Origin: an uncultured Clostridia bacterium | GTDB lineage: Bacteria; Bacillota; Clostridia; Christensenellales; Borkfalkiaceae | NCBI GenBank assembly: GCA_934272745.1 | Contig: CAKQSI010000032.1 | Span: forward strand, 1 to 23,225 | Direction of reading: 5' to 3' | Length of the DNA: 23,225 nt | In this document: positions 14,793 to 21,373 of the stretch, piece after piece | Numbering within the stretch: position 1 is the stretch's first letter | How the letters are laid out: every line of letters begins with the position of its first letter | Translations under genes and position numbers: made by a program | Notes under the pieces: generated by a model | Seen by the model: the letters and a program-made list of their open reading frames with translations, nothing else | What the model was told of the DNA's origin: nothing | Databases searched by the model: none

Positions 14793-15569
14793 TCAGGTAA
14801 GGAGATTAAATCCCAGAACAACCACGCCCAGCACCACCAGCACGACGCCCGTCGCGCGGTTAAGCGTTTTCGGCGTCGCTTTATTCGCGATGACCGCGGC
14901 AATTCTTGCCCAGATCAACGTAAACGCCATGCAGAGAATCAAAACGAGCAGGTTGGGCATTCCGCCGATCACAAAGTGCGAAACCGCGCCCGTCAGCGCC
15001 GTAAAGGCCATGATAAACACGCTGGTGCCGACAGCGGTTTTCAGTTCGTACCCAAGAACGGTGGTCAAAATCAGCAGCATCATCATGCCGCCGCCCGCGC
15101 CGATAAAGCCGCAGATAAACCCGATGAGCACGCCGCACACCACCGACTGAATCGCCCGCTTTTTGGCGGAAACGTTCAGCATGGTTTCCTTTGTGGTCAT
15201 AACCGGACGAACGATGAATTTCACCCCGAGCAGCAGCGTCATAAACACCGAAAAATTCCCCATCGTGTGCGACGGAACCAGACTTGCGACGAAACTCCCC
15301 ACCACGGTAAAAACAAGGACGGTGATCATCATGATGATACCGTTTTTGACGTCGAGGTTCTTATTTTTATGGTACGTATAGGCAGAAACCGCGCTTGCCA
15401 GCACGTCCGAAGCAAGCGCGATCCCCACCGCCATATAGGGATCCATTCCTAAAAAAGCAATCAGCATGGGGCTGATGACCGCGGCGGCGCTCATGCCCGC
15501 AAAGCCGGTGCCGAGCCCTGCGCCCAGCCCCGCAAAAAAGGTTACCAGAATAACTATGATCGTTTTCAT
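14793..15569 (-). CDS. TauE/SafE family sulfite exporter-like permease
   Basis: A 258-residue membrane protein of the TauE/SafE family, with about eight hydrophobic segments in two repeated halves. The repeat marks are GTGFAGMSAAAVISPMLIAF near the N-terminus and GFIGAGGGMMMLLIL in the second half, followed by GTSVFIMAFTALTGAVSHF. Members export sulfite, sulfoacetate or related organosulfonates. It is 55 bases downstream of a marR-family gene on the same strand, so that regulator probably controls it. The ATG follows only a weak GGGGCG site, so expression may depend on coupling to the upstream gene. The substrate is not determined by the sequence. Confidence 0.9.
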   Translation of the reverse strand: MKTIIVILVTFFAGLGAGLGTGFAGMSAAAVISPMLIAFLGMDPYMAVGIALASDVLASAVSAYTYHKNKNLDVKNGIIMMITVLVFTVVGSFVASLVPSHTMGNFSVFMTLLLGVKFIVRPVMTTKETMLNVSAKKRAIQSVVCGVLIGFICGFIGAGGGMMMLLILTTVLGYELKTAVGTSVFIMAFTALTGAVSHFVIGGMPNLLVLILCMAFTLIWARIAAVIANKATPKTLNRATGVVLVVLGVVVLGFNLLT

Positions 15570-15624
15570 TATTACGCCCCGATTTCATCTTTGCCAAAGA
15601 TTTTTATTTTCCCACTGAACGCTC

Positions 15625-16062
15625 TCATTTTTTTAACCCTGCCAGAAGCGCGTCCAGATTTTTTTCCATTGCGAAAGCCACGGAGAAAAACGCCGAACGC
15701 TCCTGTTCCCCTACGCCGCGAAACAGTTCGGCAAAAAACGCGTTTTGCAGCGCTCTGCCCTCTTTGATGATCGGTTTTGCGCGATCGGTGCAGAAAAGTT
15801 CCACCTTTCTGCGGTCGGCAGAAAAAGCGCGCCGCTCCAGATAGCCCTCTCTCACCAGACGATCGACGTTTACCGAAACGAGGTTGGCTTTCAGGCGGCG
15901 CACCTCCACCACGTCTTTTGCGGTTTTCAAGTGGGGATTATTGGCTAAAAACAGCAGAATATCGAACGCGGTTTCGGTCAGTCCCAACTTTTTACAAAGC
16001 GGCTTGCATGCCGCGGCATAGGCAAGCGACGTTTTTCTGGCAAACTCCAGACCGGGATTCAT
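15625..16062 (-). CDS. MarR family transcriptional regulator
   Basis: A 145-residue protein with the MarR winged-helix layout: an N-terminal dimer helix, a helix-turn-helix around LGLTETAFDILLFLANNPHL and TAKDVVEVRRLKANLVSVNV, a wing at DRLVREGYLERRAFSADRRK, and a C-terminal dimer helix. It shows the DxR wing signature (SADRRKVEL) of the family. AAGGAG seven bases upstream fixes the start. A strong promoter with the perfect palindrome TTCAAATTTGAA lies directly upstream, consistent with autoregulation. The tauE-like gene follows, suggesting a ligand-responsive exporter operon. The ligand is unknown. Confidence 0.92.
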   Translation of the reverse strand: MNPGLEFARKTSLAYAAACKPLCKKLGLTETAFDILLFLANNPHLKTAKDVVEVRRLKANLVSVNVDRLVREGYLERRAFSADRRKVELFCTDRAKPIIKEGRALQNAFFAELFRGVGEQERSAFFSVAFAMEKNLDALLAGLKK

Positions 16063-16092
16063 TTTGATTCTCCTTACTTCATTTTTGAATAT

Positions 16093-16137
16093 TTCAAATT
16101 TGAACTAATTATACTGCAAAAAACCTGCGCTTGTCAA
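16093..16137 (-). promoter_or_regulatory. marR-tauE promoter with palindromic operator
   Basis: On the minus strand TTGACA (16132-16137) and TATAAT (16108-16113) match both consensus boxes exactly with 18-base spacing. TTCAAATTTGAA (16093-16104), a perfect 12-bp palindrome, begins three bases after the -10 box and would overlap the transcript start. A MarR dimer bound there would block initiation. The binding is inferred from position. Confidence 0.8.
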
Positions 16138-16521
16138 GCAAAAAATGAATTCCCCGTGTAAAAAACTGCCGCATTTCCCTTTGGGATTGCAAAAGTGTTT
16201 TGCTTGTTCCCGCACGCCACTCTCTGTTTTCCCCTTTCCGACAACAATTCCAACGTAAATATAATATCGACGGCAACGTGCATGCACACGTCGCCGAACA
16301 AACAATTCCGCTAACAACGGCAACCGAACCACCGTAATCCTGTGAAAAACCGATCCGAAACTCGGTATCGGTCCGAACCGACGCGACAGAAAAGACGAAA
16401 TGGAAAAATGCAATTATGCGCTGTAATTTGTCGCATTTCAATCCTACTTCGGTCCCCATTTCGGTCCCCGCTTTAGTTCCCATTTCGGTCCCCGCTTTTG
16501 CAGATTTCCCCGCCGAAGCAC
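16138..16521. other. Intergenic region upstream of the marR promoter
   Basis: About 385 bases without a convincing gene. The only structure seen is a 24-bp tandem repeat, catttcggtccccgctttag type, at 16457-16480 and 16481-16499, with a partial copy before it. Open frames here on the minus strand run through the tRNA gene and are not credible. Confidence 0.5.
16457..16499. repeat. 24-bp tandem repeat downstream of tRNA-Gln
   Basis: CATTTCGGTCCCCGCTTT occurs at 16457-16474 and 16481-16498, and a shorter CTTCGGTCCCCATT precedes them. Confidence 0.75.
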
Positions 16522-16578
16522 AAAAAAACAGCGCCATATCTTGCACACCACTTTTAAAATGGTACAAAATACAGCGCT
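16522..16578 (-). terminator. Terminator of tRNA-Gln
   Basis: On the minus strand, starting two bases after the tRNA 3' end, AGCGCTGTAT pairs with ATATGGCGCT (two G-U pairs). An inner ACCA/TGGT stem extends the structure, and TTTTTTT follows the GCGCTG. This is a typical intrinsic terminator. Confidence 0.75.
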
Positions 16579-16580
16579 TT

Positions 16581-16655
16581 TGGCTGGGGTGGAGAGATTT
16601 GAACTCCCGGATGACGGAGTCAGAGTCCGTAGCCTTACCGCTTGGCGACACCCCA
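16581..16655 (-). tRNA. tRNA-Gln (anticodon CUG)
   Basis: The minus strand folds as a tRNA. The acceptor TGGGGTG pairs with CACCCCA, followed by the discriminator G and an encoded CCA. The D arm lies around GCCAAGCGGTAAGGC. The anticodon stem ACGGA/TCCGT has loop CTCTGAC, so the anticodon is CTG, reading CAG. The T arm contains GGGAGTTCAAATCTC. The U-G start of the acceptor is typical of bacterial tRNA-Gln. It has its own promoter and terminator. Confidence 0.97.
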
Positions 16656-16728
16656 ATATGAATTTATCTGCAAGAAAAACCTGCAAAGTCCGCGCTAAGG
16701 CCGTTACGTCTTTGCGGGAACGGTTAGT

Positions 16729-16757
16729 ATCATAGCAAATTCTCAAAAAAAAAGCAA
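16729..16757 (-). promoter_or_regulatory. tRNA-Gln promoter
   Basis: On the minus strand TTGCTT (16752-16757) and TATGAT (16729-16734), the latter preceded by TGC, are 17 bases apart. A leader of about 65 bases would precede the mature tRNA 5' end and be removed by RNase P. Confidence 0.6.
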
Positions 16758-17311
16758 GCACTTTAAGGCACTTTTTGTCATAAAACCGAAAAAAAGCAAA
16801 ATTCCGCACGGGATTCCGCTTTAAATCCGCATACGCCCGTCCCTTGACTTTCTCCAGTCGCCAAAAATTTTCCGGAAAACCGCACCCAAAGGTGTTGCAA
16901 GGTTTTTTGGCGCGCACCCTACGAAGTTGCAATTTGTTTATCCCCGCACCCAAAGGCGTTGCAATTTTTTCAACTCTGCGTCCGGAAGCGTTGTAAGTTT
17001 TTTAATCTCATACCCTACTGCGTTGTAAAATTTTTTAGCCCCTACCCAAAGGCGTTGCCGCCGGGCACGGGGCTAAAAAAACACCTGCAAAACACTCTTT
17101 ACAAAAACAATTACCAAAACAGCGGCAAAATCCGCCTTCTGTCCGGTTGCGCTTTTAAAATTTCGCCGAATTACAGCCGCGCTTTCACGAGTTATCACGT
17201 TACAGCCGCCTAAGGAGTGACGCAATTAACCCGCTTTCTGATACCGCCGGCTTCCCCGCCGCGCATTTTAAACCCCGCCGCGTTCCAGCCGCCCCGAAAG
17301 CGTTTCCGGAT
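16758..17311. other. Intergenic region between tRNA-Gln and the PfkB kinase gene
   Basis: About 550 bases without a credible gene. It is dominated by the 32-bp-period array at 16883-17074. Closer to the kinase gene, TTACAGCCGC occurs at 17171 and 17200 and again as the kinase stop region at 17312. No kinase terminator with a T run was found. Confidence 0.5.
16883..17074. repeat. Degenerate repeat array with exact 32-bp period, six units
   Basis: The units begin at 16883, 16915, 16947, 16979, 17011 and 17043, each 32 bases long with no insertions or deletions. The best-kept part is (C/T)ACCC(A/T)A..G.GTTG(C/T)AA followed by a T run. GTTG at unit positions 12-15 is invariant in all six. The last unit keeps only its first half. 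There are no conserved repeats with variable spacers, so it is not a CRISPR array. Confidence 0.85.
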
Positions 17312-18256
17312 TTACAGCCGCGCTTCTACCGCACTTCGGTCGGGCAGAAAATCGATCGCCCCGCGCCCTTGCGTGTTGAGCGCGCCGCAGACGTTCGCAA
17401 AGCGGAAAATTTCGTTCAGTTTTTCCGCAGAAAGCGCCCGGAAAAATCCGTCGCCGTTTGCGTTTTCCGCAGGCGATGCCGCTGAAATCAGCCGGTCGAG
17501 TTCGGTCAAAACGCCGGCATAAAACGCGTCGCCAGCGCCTGTCGTATCCACCGGTGTAACCGAAATTGTGGGGACGTCCCCCCGTTTTCCGTTCCGGACC
17601 CACCGGCTGCCCTTACCGCCCAGACTGACCGCAACCAACTTTTTCTCCATCGCGCCGGACGAAAACAAGTCCCGGAACAGCACCGCTTCTTCTTCCGAAA
17701 ACTTGACGATATCCGCTAAAAGAATCATATTGCGGTAAGTTTTCAGGGCGGCGGCTTCGTCCCGGAAAATATCCGTGCGGAAATTGACGTCGAAACTGAC
17801 GATTTTGCCCGCCGCGTGCGCGCGTTTTGCCAGACTTTCCGCATACGCCCTGCCCTCCGCTTCGGACAGCATCAGCGAACCGATATGCACGATCCGCGCC
17901 GTTTTCAGCATTTCTTCGCTCACCGCGGGAAGGTGAAAATCCGCCGTGTTTTTGCGATAAAAACAGAACGAGCGTTCCCCCGATCGGTCGATTTCCACAA
18001 ACGCGAGCGTGGTGTTCCGGGTGTCGGAAACCGAAATATCCAGCGCGTCGAACCCGCGTTTTTCGGCGTGCGATTTCAAAAAACGCCCCACGAGATCGTC
18101 TCCCACGGCGCCGACGAAACCCGCGCTTCCGCCCAGTTTTTTTACGGCGCAAGCCACGTTATACGGCGCGCCGCCCGCTTTCCGCTCGTAAAAAAATCCC
18201 TCTCGTTTTTCCGTTCCCAAAAGGTCGACTAAAATTTCCCCTGCGCAAAGGACCAT
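17312..18256 (-). CDS. PfkB family carbohydrate kinase (fructokinase-like)
   Basis: A 314-residue cytoplasmic sugar kinase of the ribokinase/PfkB family. It has the N-terminal substrate motif GEILVDLLG, the first PfkB signature around GGAPYNVACAVKKLGGSAGF, and the second signature DTTGAGDAFYAGVL containing the catalytic Asp and anion hole. GGAP-NVA is typical of fructokinases, so fructose or another ketose is the likely substrate, phosphorylated with ATP. The ATG at 18254-18256 has GAAGGAG about eight bases upstream; the longer reading to 18307 is unlikely. It follows the GLUG lipoprotein gene after 59 bases. A small polar insert (ASPAENANGDG) lies in a loop before the last helices and resembles the repeat peptide in the membrane protein at 8492-9604. 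The 3' end sequence recurs further downstream. Confidence 0.9.
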   Translation of the reverse strand: MVLCAGEILVDLLGTEKREGFFYERKAGGAPYNVACAVKKLGGSAGFVGAVGDDLVGRFLKSHAEKRGFDALDISVSDTRNTTLAFVEIDRSGERSFCFYRKNTADFHLPAVSEEMLKTARIVHIGSLMLSEAEGRAYAESLAKRAHAAGKIVSFDVNFRTDIFRDEAAALKTYRNMILLADIVKFSEEEAVLFRDLFSSGAMEKKLVAVSLGGKGSRWVRNGKRGDVPTISVTPVDTTGAGDAFYAGVLTELDRLISAASPAENANGDGFFRALSAEKLNEIFRFANVCGALNTQGRGAIDFLPDRSAVEARL

Positions 18257-18315
18257 AATTTTTCTCCTTCGTTTTAAAATGCGCTCGCTGTTTTTTGAAA
18301 GTCGCAACTTCCGTT

Positions 18316-19701
18316 TTATCGTCCGGCAGACAAAAACGCCGCCCGGATTTCAGACGAAAAAACCGGGGATTCTTCCGCGGCTTTTTCCTCCGGCCACAGC
18401 GGTCTGAATTCCGCCCCCGCGCGGAAAACTTTACTTTTCTGCGAAAAGCCGCAACCGTTCGTCTGCGCGGTATAAACCGTCCCGTACACCGAAACAGTGC
18501 CGGAAGTCTGCGCCACGCCGTAAACCAGAACCCTCTCCCCGACCGAAGCGGTAAAATCCGCAAACCCGAAAGACAAAACCGAGGCGCTTAAACTCCCCGC
18601 AACGCCGCCGACTTTGGTGTCCCGGTCGCCGCTATAGGTCTGCAACGTGCCGTAAAACGCGCAGTCTTCCGCAGAGGAAAGCGTATAATATACGTCGCGA
18701 TGATCGAACGCAATCTCCCCCGCAACGCCGCCCAGCACGCCTTTGCGTTCCGCCGTCAGACGAACCGAACCGTCGGCACGGCAGACGGCGATTTTTGCCG
18801 CGATGGAACTGCCGACCACACCGCCTGCGACCGATTTTCCGCATACGTCCCCCGAAAATCGGACATAGGCAAGGTATCCGCTGTTGACTGCAACCACCCC
18901 GCCGGAAGCCCCTTGCGAAGTCACGCTGCCGCTGACCGAGCAGTTTTCCACCCGCCCCAAGTTATAAATTACCAGCCCGGCGGCGAGGCTTTCCCCCACC
19001 GCCGTGCCGGAGATTTTCAGCCGGCGCACCGTTCCCGCATTCCTTAAAAAAAGCGCGGACTGCTCCCCGCCCAGCGTTACGGTATGCCCCGCCCCGTCAA
19101 GGACGCCGGAAAACGTCCCGCCGTACTGCGCAAAAACCGTAAAATCGGCGGTCAGGAGATACTTTCCGCCCGGTTCCATCGCCAGAAACTCGGCTTCGGT
19201 CGCAACGAACGTAAAGTCCTGCGGCTGCCACACGGCAAACAGCGTGCCGTTTTCTTCCATCTGCAAAGCCGCGGCGCCGTCCGGCGAAGCGCTCCAATAA
19301 AGGAACCGATACCCCTCCCGCGGGGCGGGACGGGGCAAATCTTGCTGTGAAATTTTACCCGCGAAAACCGAAACCGGCGCGATTTTCTCTTCCGCAAGGG
19401 TGCCGGAAGGCGCTTCTTTCGCTTCGGCTTCGGTATATTGCAAAAGAACCGCGTCGAACGACAGCGTAATTTGCTTCGGCTGCCGGTTTCCCGCGCAGGC
19501 AGCCACTGCCGCGGCAAGGAAAACCAGCATAGTTGCCGCCAGAAAACACGTTGCGATATGGCGCTTCCGCCGGCGGCTGTTTAACGTACACCGCGCGCTA
19601 AGGCAATTTGCCGTCGACACCTTGCCGTGGCAATTTGCCGTCGCCCCTTGATTGCAGCCCTTTGCCGTGCGGCTGACGCCGTTTTCTTTTTGCTTTTTCA
19701 T
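18316..19701 (-). CDS. Predicted lipoprotein with InlB-type and GLUG repeats
   Basis: A 461-residue probable surface lipoprotein. A basic stretch RRRKRH is followed by a hydrophobic core and the lipobox LAAAVAAC, with the lipidated Cys at 69. Residues about 120-156 (EGYRFLYWSASPDGAAAL..GTLFAVW) resemble the InlB B-repeat (Listeria-Bacteroides repeat). From about 180 on there are GLUG-like repeats: GVLDGAGHTVTLGG, GGVVAVNSG, GGVVGSSI, GGVAGEI and GGVAGSL, typical of extracellular beta-helical adhesins. The start overlaps the stop of the ABC-like gene by four bases (ATGA). The first 45 residues are unusual for a signal peptide and partly encoded by a 27-bp direct repeat; a later start cannot be excluded. 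A cell-surface binding role is inferred, with no named ligand. Confidence 0.8.
   Translation of the reverse strand: MKKQKENGVSRTAKGCNQGATANCHGKVSTANCLSARCTLNSRRRKRHIATCFLAATMLVFLAAAVAACAGNRQPKQITLSFDAVLLQYTEAEAKEAPSGTLAEEKIAPVSVFAGKISQQDLPRPAPREGYRFLYWSASPDGAAALQMEENGTLFAVWQPQDFTFVATEAEFLAMEPGGKYLLTADFTVFAQYGGTFSGVLDGAGHTVTLGGEQSALFLRNAGTVRRLKISGTAVGESLAAGLVIYNLGRVENCSVSGSVTSQGASGGVVAVNSGYLAYVRFSGDVCGKSVAGGVVGSSIAAKIAVCRADGSVRLTAERKGVLGGVAGEIAFDHRDVYYTLSSAEDCAFYGTLQTYSGDRDTKVGGVAGSLSASVLSFGFADFTASVGERVLVYGVAQTSGTVSVYGTVYTAQTNGCGFSQKSKVFRAGAEFRPLWPEEKAAEESPVFSSEIRAAFLSAGR
19602..19643. repeat. 27-bp-spaced direct repeat inside the lipoprotein N-terminus
   Basis: GGCAATTTGCCGTCG occurs at 19602-19616 and 19629-19643, exactly nine codons apart, giving TANC twice in the encoded protein (residues 21-24 and 30-33). 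A related TTTGCCGTG lies at 19670. Confidence 0.8.
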
Positions 19702-20927
19702 CTTTTCTCGTCCTGCGTTCTGCGGCTTTTCTTTCTATATTTCGGCGCTTTTTCGGCGCCGGATTTTTCTTCTTTCAAAGGGAAAATGTTCCAGTTTTCG
19801 ACTAACGGTCTTAAAAAAACGGTACGAACGCCCGCGTCGAAGGGCTTATCCGTCCGAAGAATCGCGTTTGCGGGAAGCGCCGCTTCCGCCCTTCCCGAAG
19901 CAAGGTCGATAAACAAGCGGAAGGGCTTGTACGTCCCTTTTTCGTCCGCTTTTTCTTTGTCCGCGCCGTTCCCGTTATCTCCGACCGAAGAGCAATCGGA
20001 TTCCGCCCCGTCACCCTCCGTGCCGGCGGCTTCCGCCCGCTCGCAGTACGTGACTTCTGCGGGAAGCGCGCTTTCGTCCCCTTCCGAAGAAAACGCGAAC
20101 CCGTCCTCTTCAAAAATCGCCGCGTGATACTTTCCGTCCGGCAAACTTAAACCGGGAAGCAGACACCCGTTTCCGCCGGAAAAAATCATTCGCCCGTCGG
20201 AAACGCAGAAAAACGCCTCGCACGCGTAGGGGGAAAGCAGCAGCGATTCCCGCAAAGAAAGCGCGGGGGATTTCCGCAGTTCTTCCCTTGGACCGAACGC
20301 GGCAAGCCGCCCCCGATCCAGCACGCCGGCAGTGGAAAACAGCGCCGCCTGCGCCGGACTTTCGGTCAGCCATAAGAACAAAACGCCGGTGGCCCTACAA
20401 AATTCCCGCATTGCCGAAATGAGGGCAAGATCGGCTTTCCCCTCGCCGCGGACGGGAAAGTCCAGCACAATCATGCGCGGAATCCTGACAAGCGTTCTTA
20501 AAAAAGCGGTCTTTAAGGCAAGCAGATCGTCCGCTTTTTTGGCGGGGAGCGAAAGTTGCTCGCCGCTCACCCCCAGCCGCTTTGCCATACAAATCGCACG
20601 CGCTTCGGACTCTTTCGTCAGCCTGCCGCGCAAGTTTAATCCGTAAAGGAGATTGTCTTTCACCGTCCCGGGAAACAGCGCGCGGGCGCCGAACACCACC
20701 CCGATCTCTCTTTCTTTTGCCGAAAGCCGGGAAAGGTCGGTTCCGTCGATTTCGATTTTCCCCGTATGGGGAAGGTCACCCGCAAGCGCCAGCATCAACG
20801 GCGTTTTGCCCGCGTGCCGCTCCCCGATCAGGCAGAAATCCGCCCCCTCGAACTCCAGAGAAAGCGGAGAAACAACCTCTTCACCGACCAGCGACACGGC
20901 AAAATCCGATAGTTTTAAGCGGGTCAT
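19698..20927 (-). CDS. Degenerate ABC-type ATP-binding protein
   Basis: Residues 1-230 of this 409-residue protein align by eye to sugar-importer ABC ATPases of the MalK/MsmK type: Walker A GERHAGKT at 35-42, EIGVVFGARALFPGTVKDNL at about 74-93, and RMIVLDFP at 151-158. Key residues are lost. The Q-loop Gln (VFQ) is Gly at 80, LSGGQ is replaced by KKADDL near 130-135, the catalytic Glu after Walker B is Phe at 157, and the H-loop His (VTHD) is Glu at 189. It probably binds but may not hydrolyse ATP. Residues 231-409 form an unrecognised part with a polar low-complexity stretch and a basic tail (KYRKKSRRTQDEKR). No permease gene is nearby. Both ends overlap neighbours by ATGA, which ties it to the zinc ribbon and lipoprotein genes. 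The frame is intact, so it is not an obvious pseudogene. Confidence 0.8.
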   Translation of the reverse strand: MTRLKLSDFAVSLVGEEVVSPLSLEFEGADFCLIGERHAGKTPLMLALAGDLPHTGKIEIDGTDLSRLSAKEREIGVVFGARALFPGTVKDNLLYGLNLRGRLTKESEARAICMAKRLGVSGEQLSLPAKKADDLLALKTAFLRTLVRIPRMIVLDFPVRGEGKADLALISAMREFCRATGVLFLWLTESPAQAALFSTAGVLDRGRLAAFGPREELRKSPALSLRESLLLSPYACEAFFCVSDGRMIFSGGNGCLLPGLSLPDGKYHAAIFEEDGFAFSSEGDESALPAEVTYCERAEAAGTEGDGAESDCSSVGDNGNGADKEKADEKGTYKPFRLFIDLASGRAEAALPANAILRTDKPFDAGVRTVFLRPLVENWNIFPLKEEKSGAEKAPKYRKKSRRTQDEKR

Positions 20928-21118
20928 TTACAGCCGCCGCAAGTTGCGCAGTGGTGCGTGCAGTGCGAGGGCTTGCCGCCGCCCGCATACACTTTACCAT
21001 GATAATCGCGGACGCATTCCTTGCCGCAGGCAGGGCAAACCACCTTTTCGTCGGCGGATTTTACCAGTTCTTCAAACCGCTTTTCGCAAGCGGGACAACG
21101 ATATTGCAAATAAGGCAT
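20924..21118 (-). CDS. FmdB-type zinc ribbon protein
   Basis: A 64-residue protein with the FmdB/CxxC_CxxC regulatory-protein zinc ribbon: MPYLQYRCPACEKRFEELV, then VVCPACGKECVRDYHGKVYAG. The four metal ligands are C8, C11, C28 and C31. A short Cys/His-rich tail (HCTHHCATCGGCK) follows and could bind a second metal. Small proteins of this family are common in anaerobes and their role is not well settled; regulation or metal handling has been proposed. The start has CGGAG nine bases upstream, and the stop overlaps the start of the ABC-like gene (ATGA), making this the first gene of the cluster. Confidence 0.88.
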   Translation of the reverse strand: MPYLQYRCPACEKRFEELVKSADEKVVCPACGKECVRDYHGKVYAGGGKPSHCTHHCATCGGCK

Positions 21119-21141
21119 GATTTTTTTCTCCGTAACCTAAA

Positions 21142-21188
21142 CTACGGCAAAGCCGAACCCATTAGGAAGCCTGCCTCCTTGTATTATA
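21142..21188 (-). promoter_or_regulatory. Promoter and leader of the fmdB-lipoprotein cluster, with tiny leader ORF
   Basis: On the minus strand TATAAT (21183-21188) is preceded at 17 bases by TTGCAT. Directly after it, AAGGAGG is followed by a 6-codon frame (ATG at 21160-21162, encoding MGSALP, stop at 21142-21144). AGGAGGC can pair with GCTTCCT across a 2-base loop, which would hide this ribosome binding site. The zinc ribbon gene begins 24 bases after the small frame. A translational control element is possible but unproven. Confidence 0.4.
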
Positions 21189-21251
21189 TCGGTTACCGCG
21201 AAAAAATGCAACTTTTTTGTTTTGATTGCCGCCCCGCCAGTTTATTTGTCC

Positions 21252-21276
21252 GGCGCCGTAAATTATACACGGCGCC
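21252..21276. other. Perfect hairpin with TATAAT in its loop region
   Basis: GGCGCCGT and ACGGCGCC form an 8-bp stem with a 9-base AT-rich loop, which on the minus strand contains TATAAT. It lies between the peptidase gene end and the cluster promoter. With no T run it is a poor terminator, and no -35 suits the TATAAT. Confidence 0.4.
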
Positions 21277-21373
21277 CGCTTTTCGTCCGCCGACCGCAAT
21301 ATTTTTGAAACAGGCGCTTAAAAGTTCGTTCGCGCTTTCCGCGCGCAAAACCGCCGCGATTCCGCATTCCGCG

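Noticed and set aside
16109..16953. Minus-strand open frames across the tRNA-Gln gene
   Set aside because: They translate a clear tRNA and its promoter and terminator, so they are not genes.
16883..17074. CRISPR array suggested by the 32-bp period
   Set aside because: The units are contiguous with no separate spacers, all positions vary, and no cas gene is present.
20924..20940. TTACAGCCGC at the end of the zinc ribbon gene as another copy of the pfkB-end repeat
   Set aside because: It is explained by the Gly-Gly-Cys-Lys codons in a different frame, is short, and lies 3.6 kb away, so coincidence is more likely.
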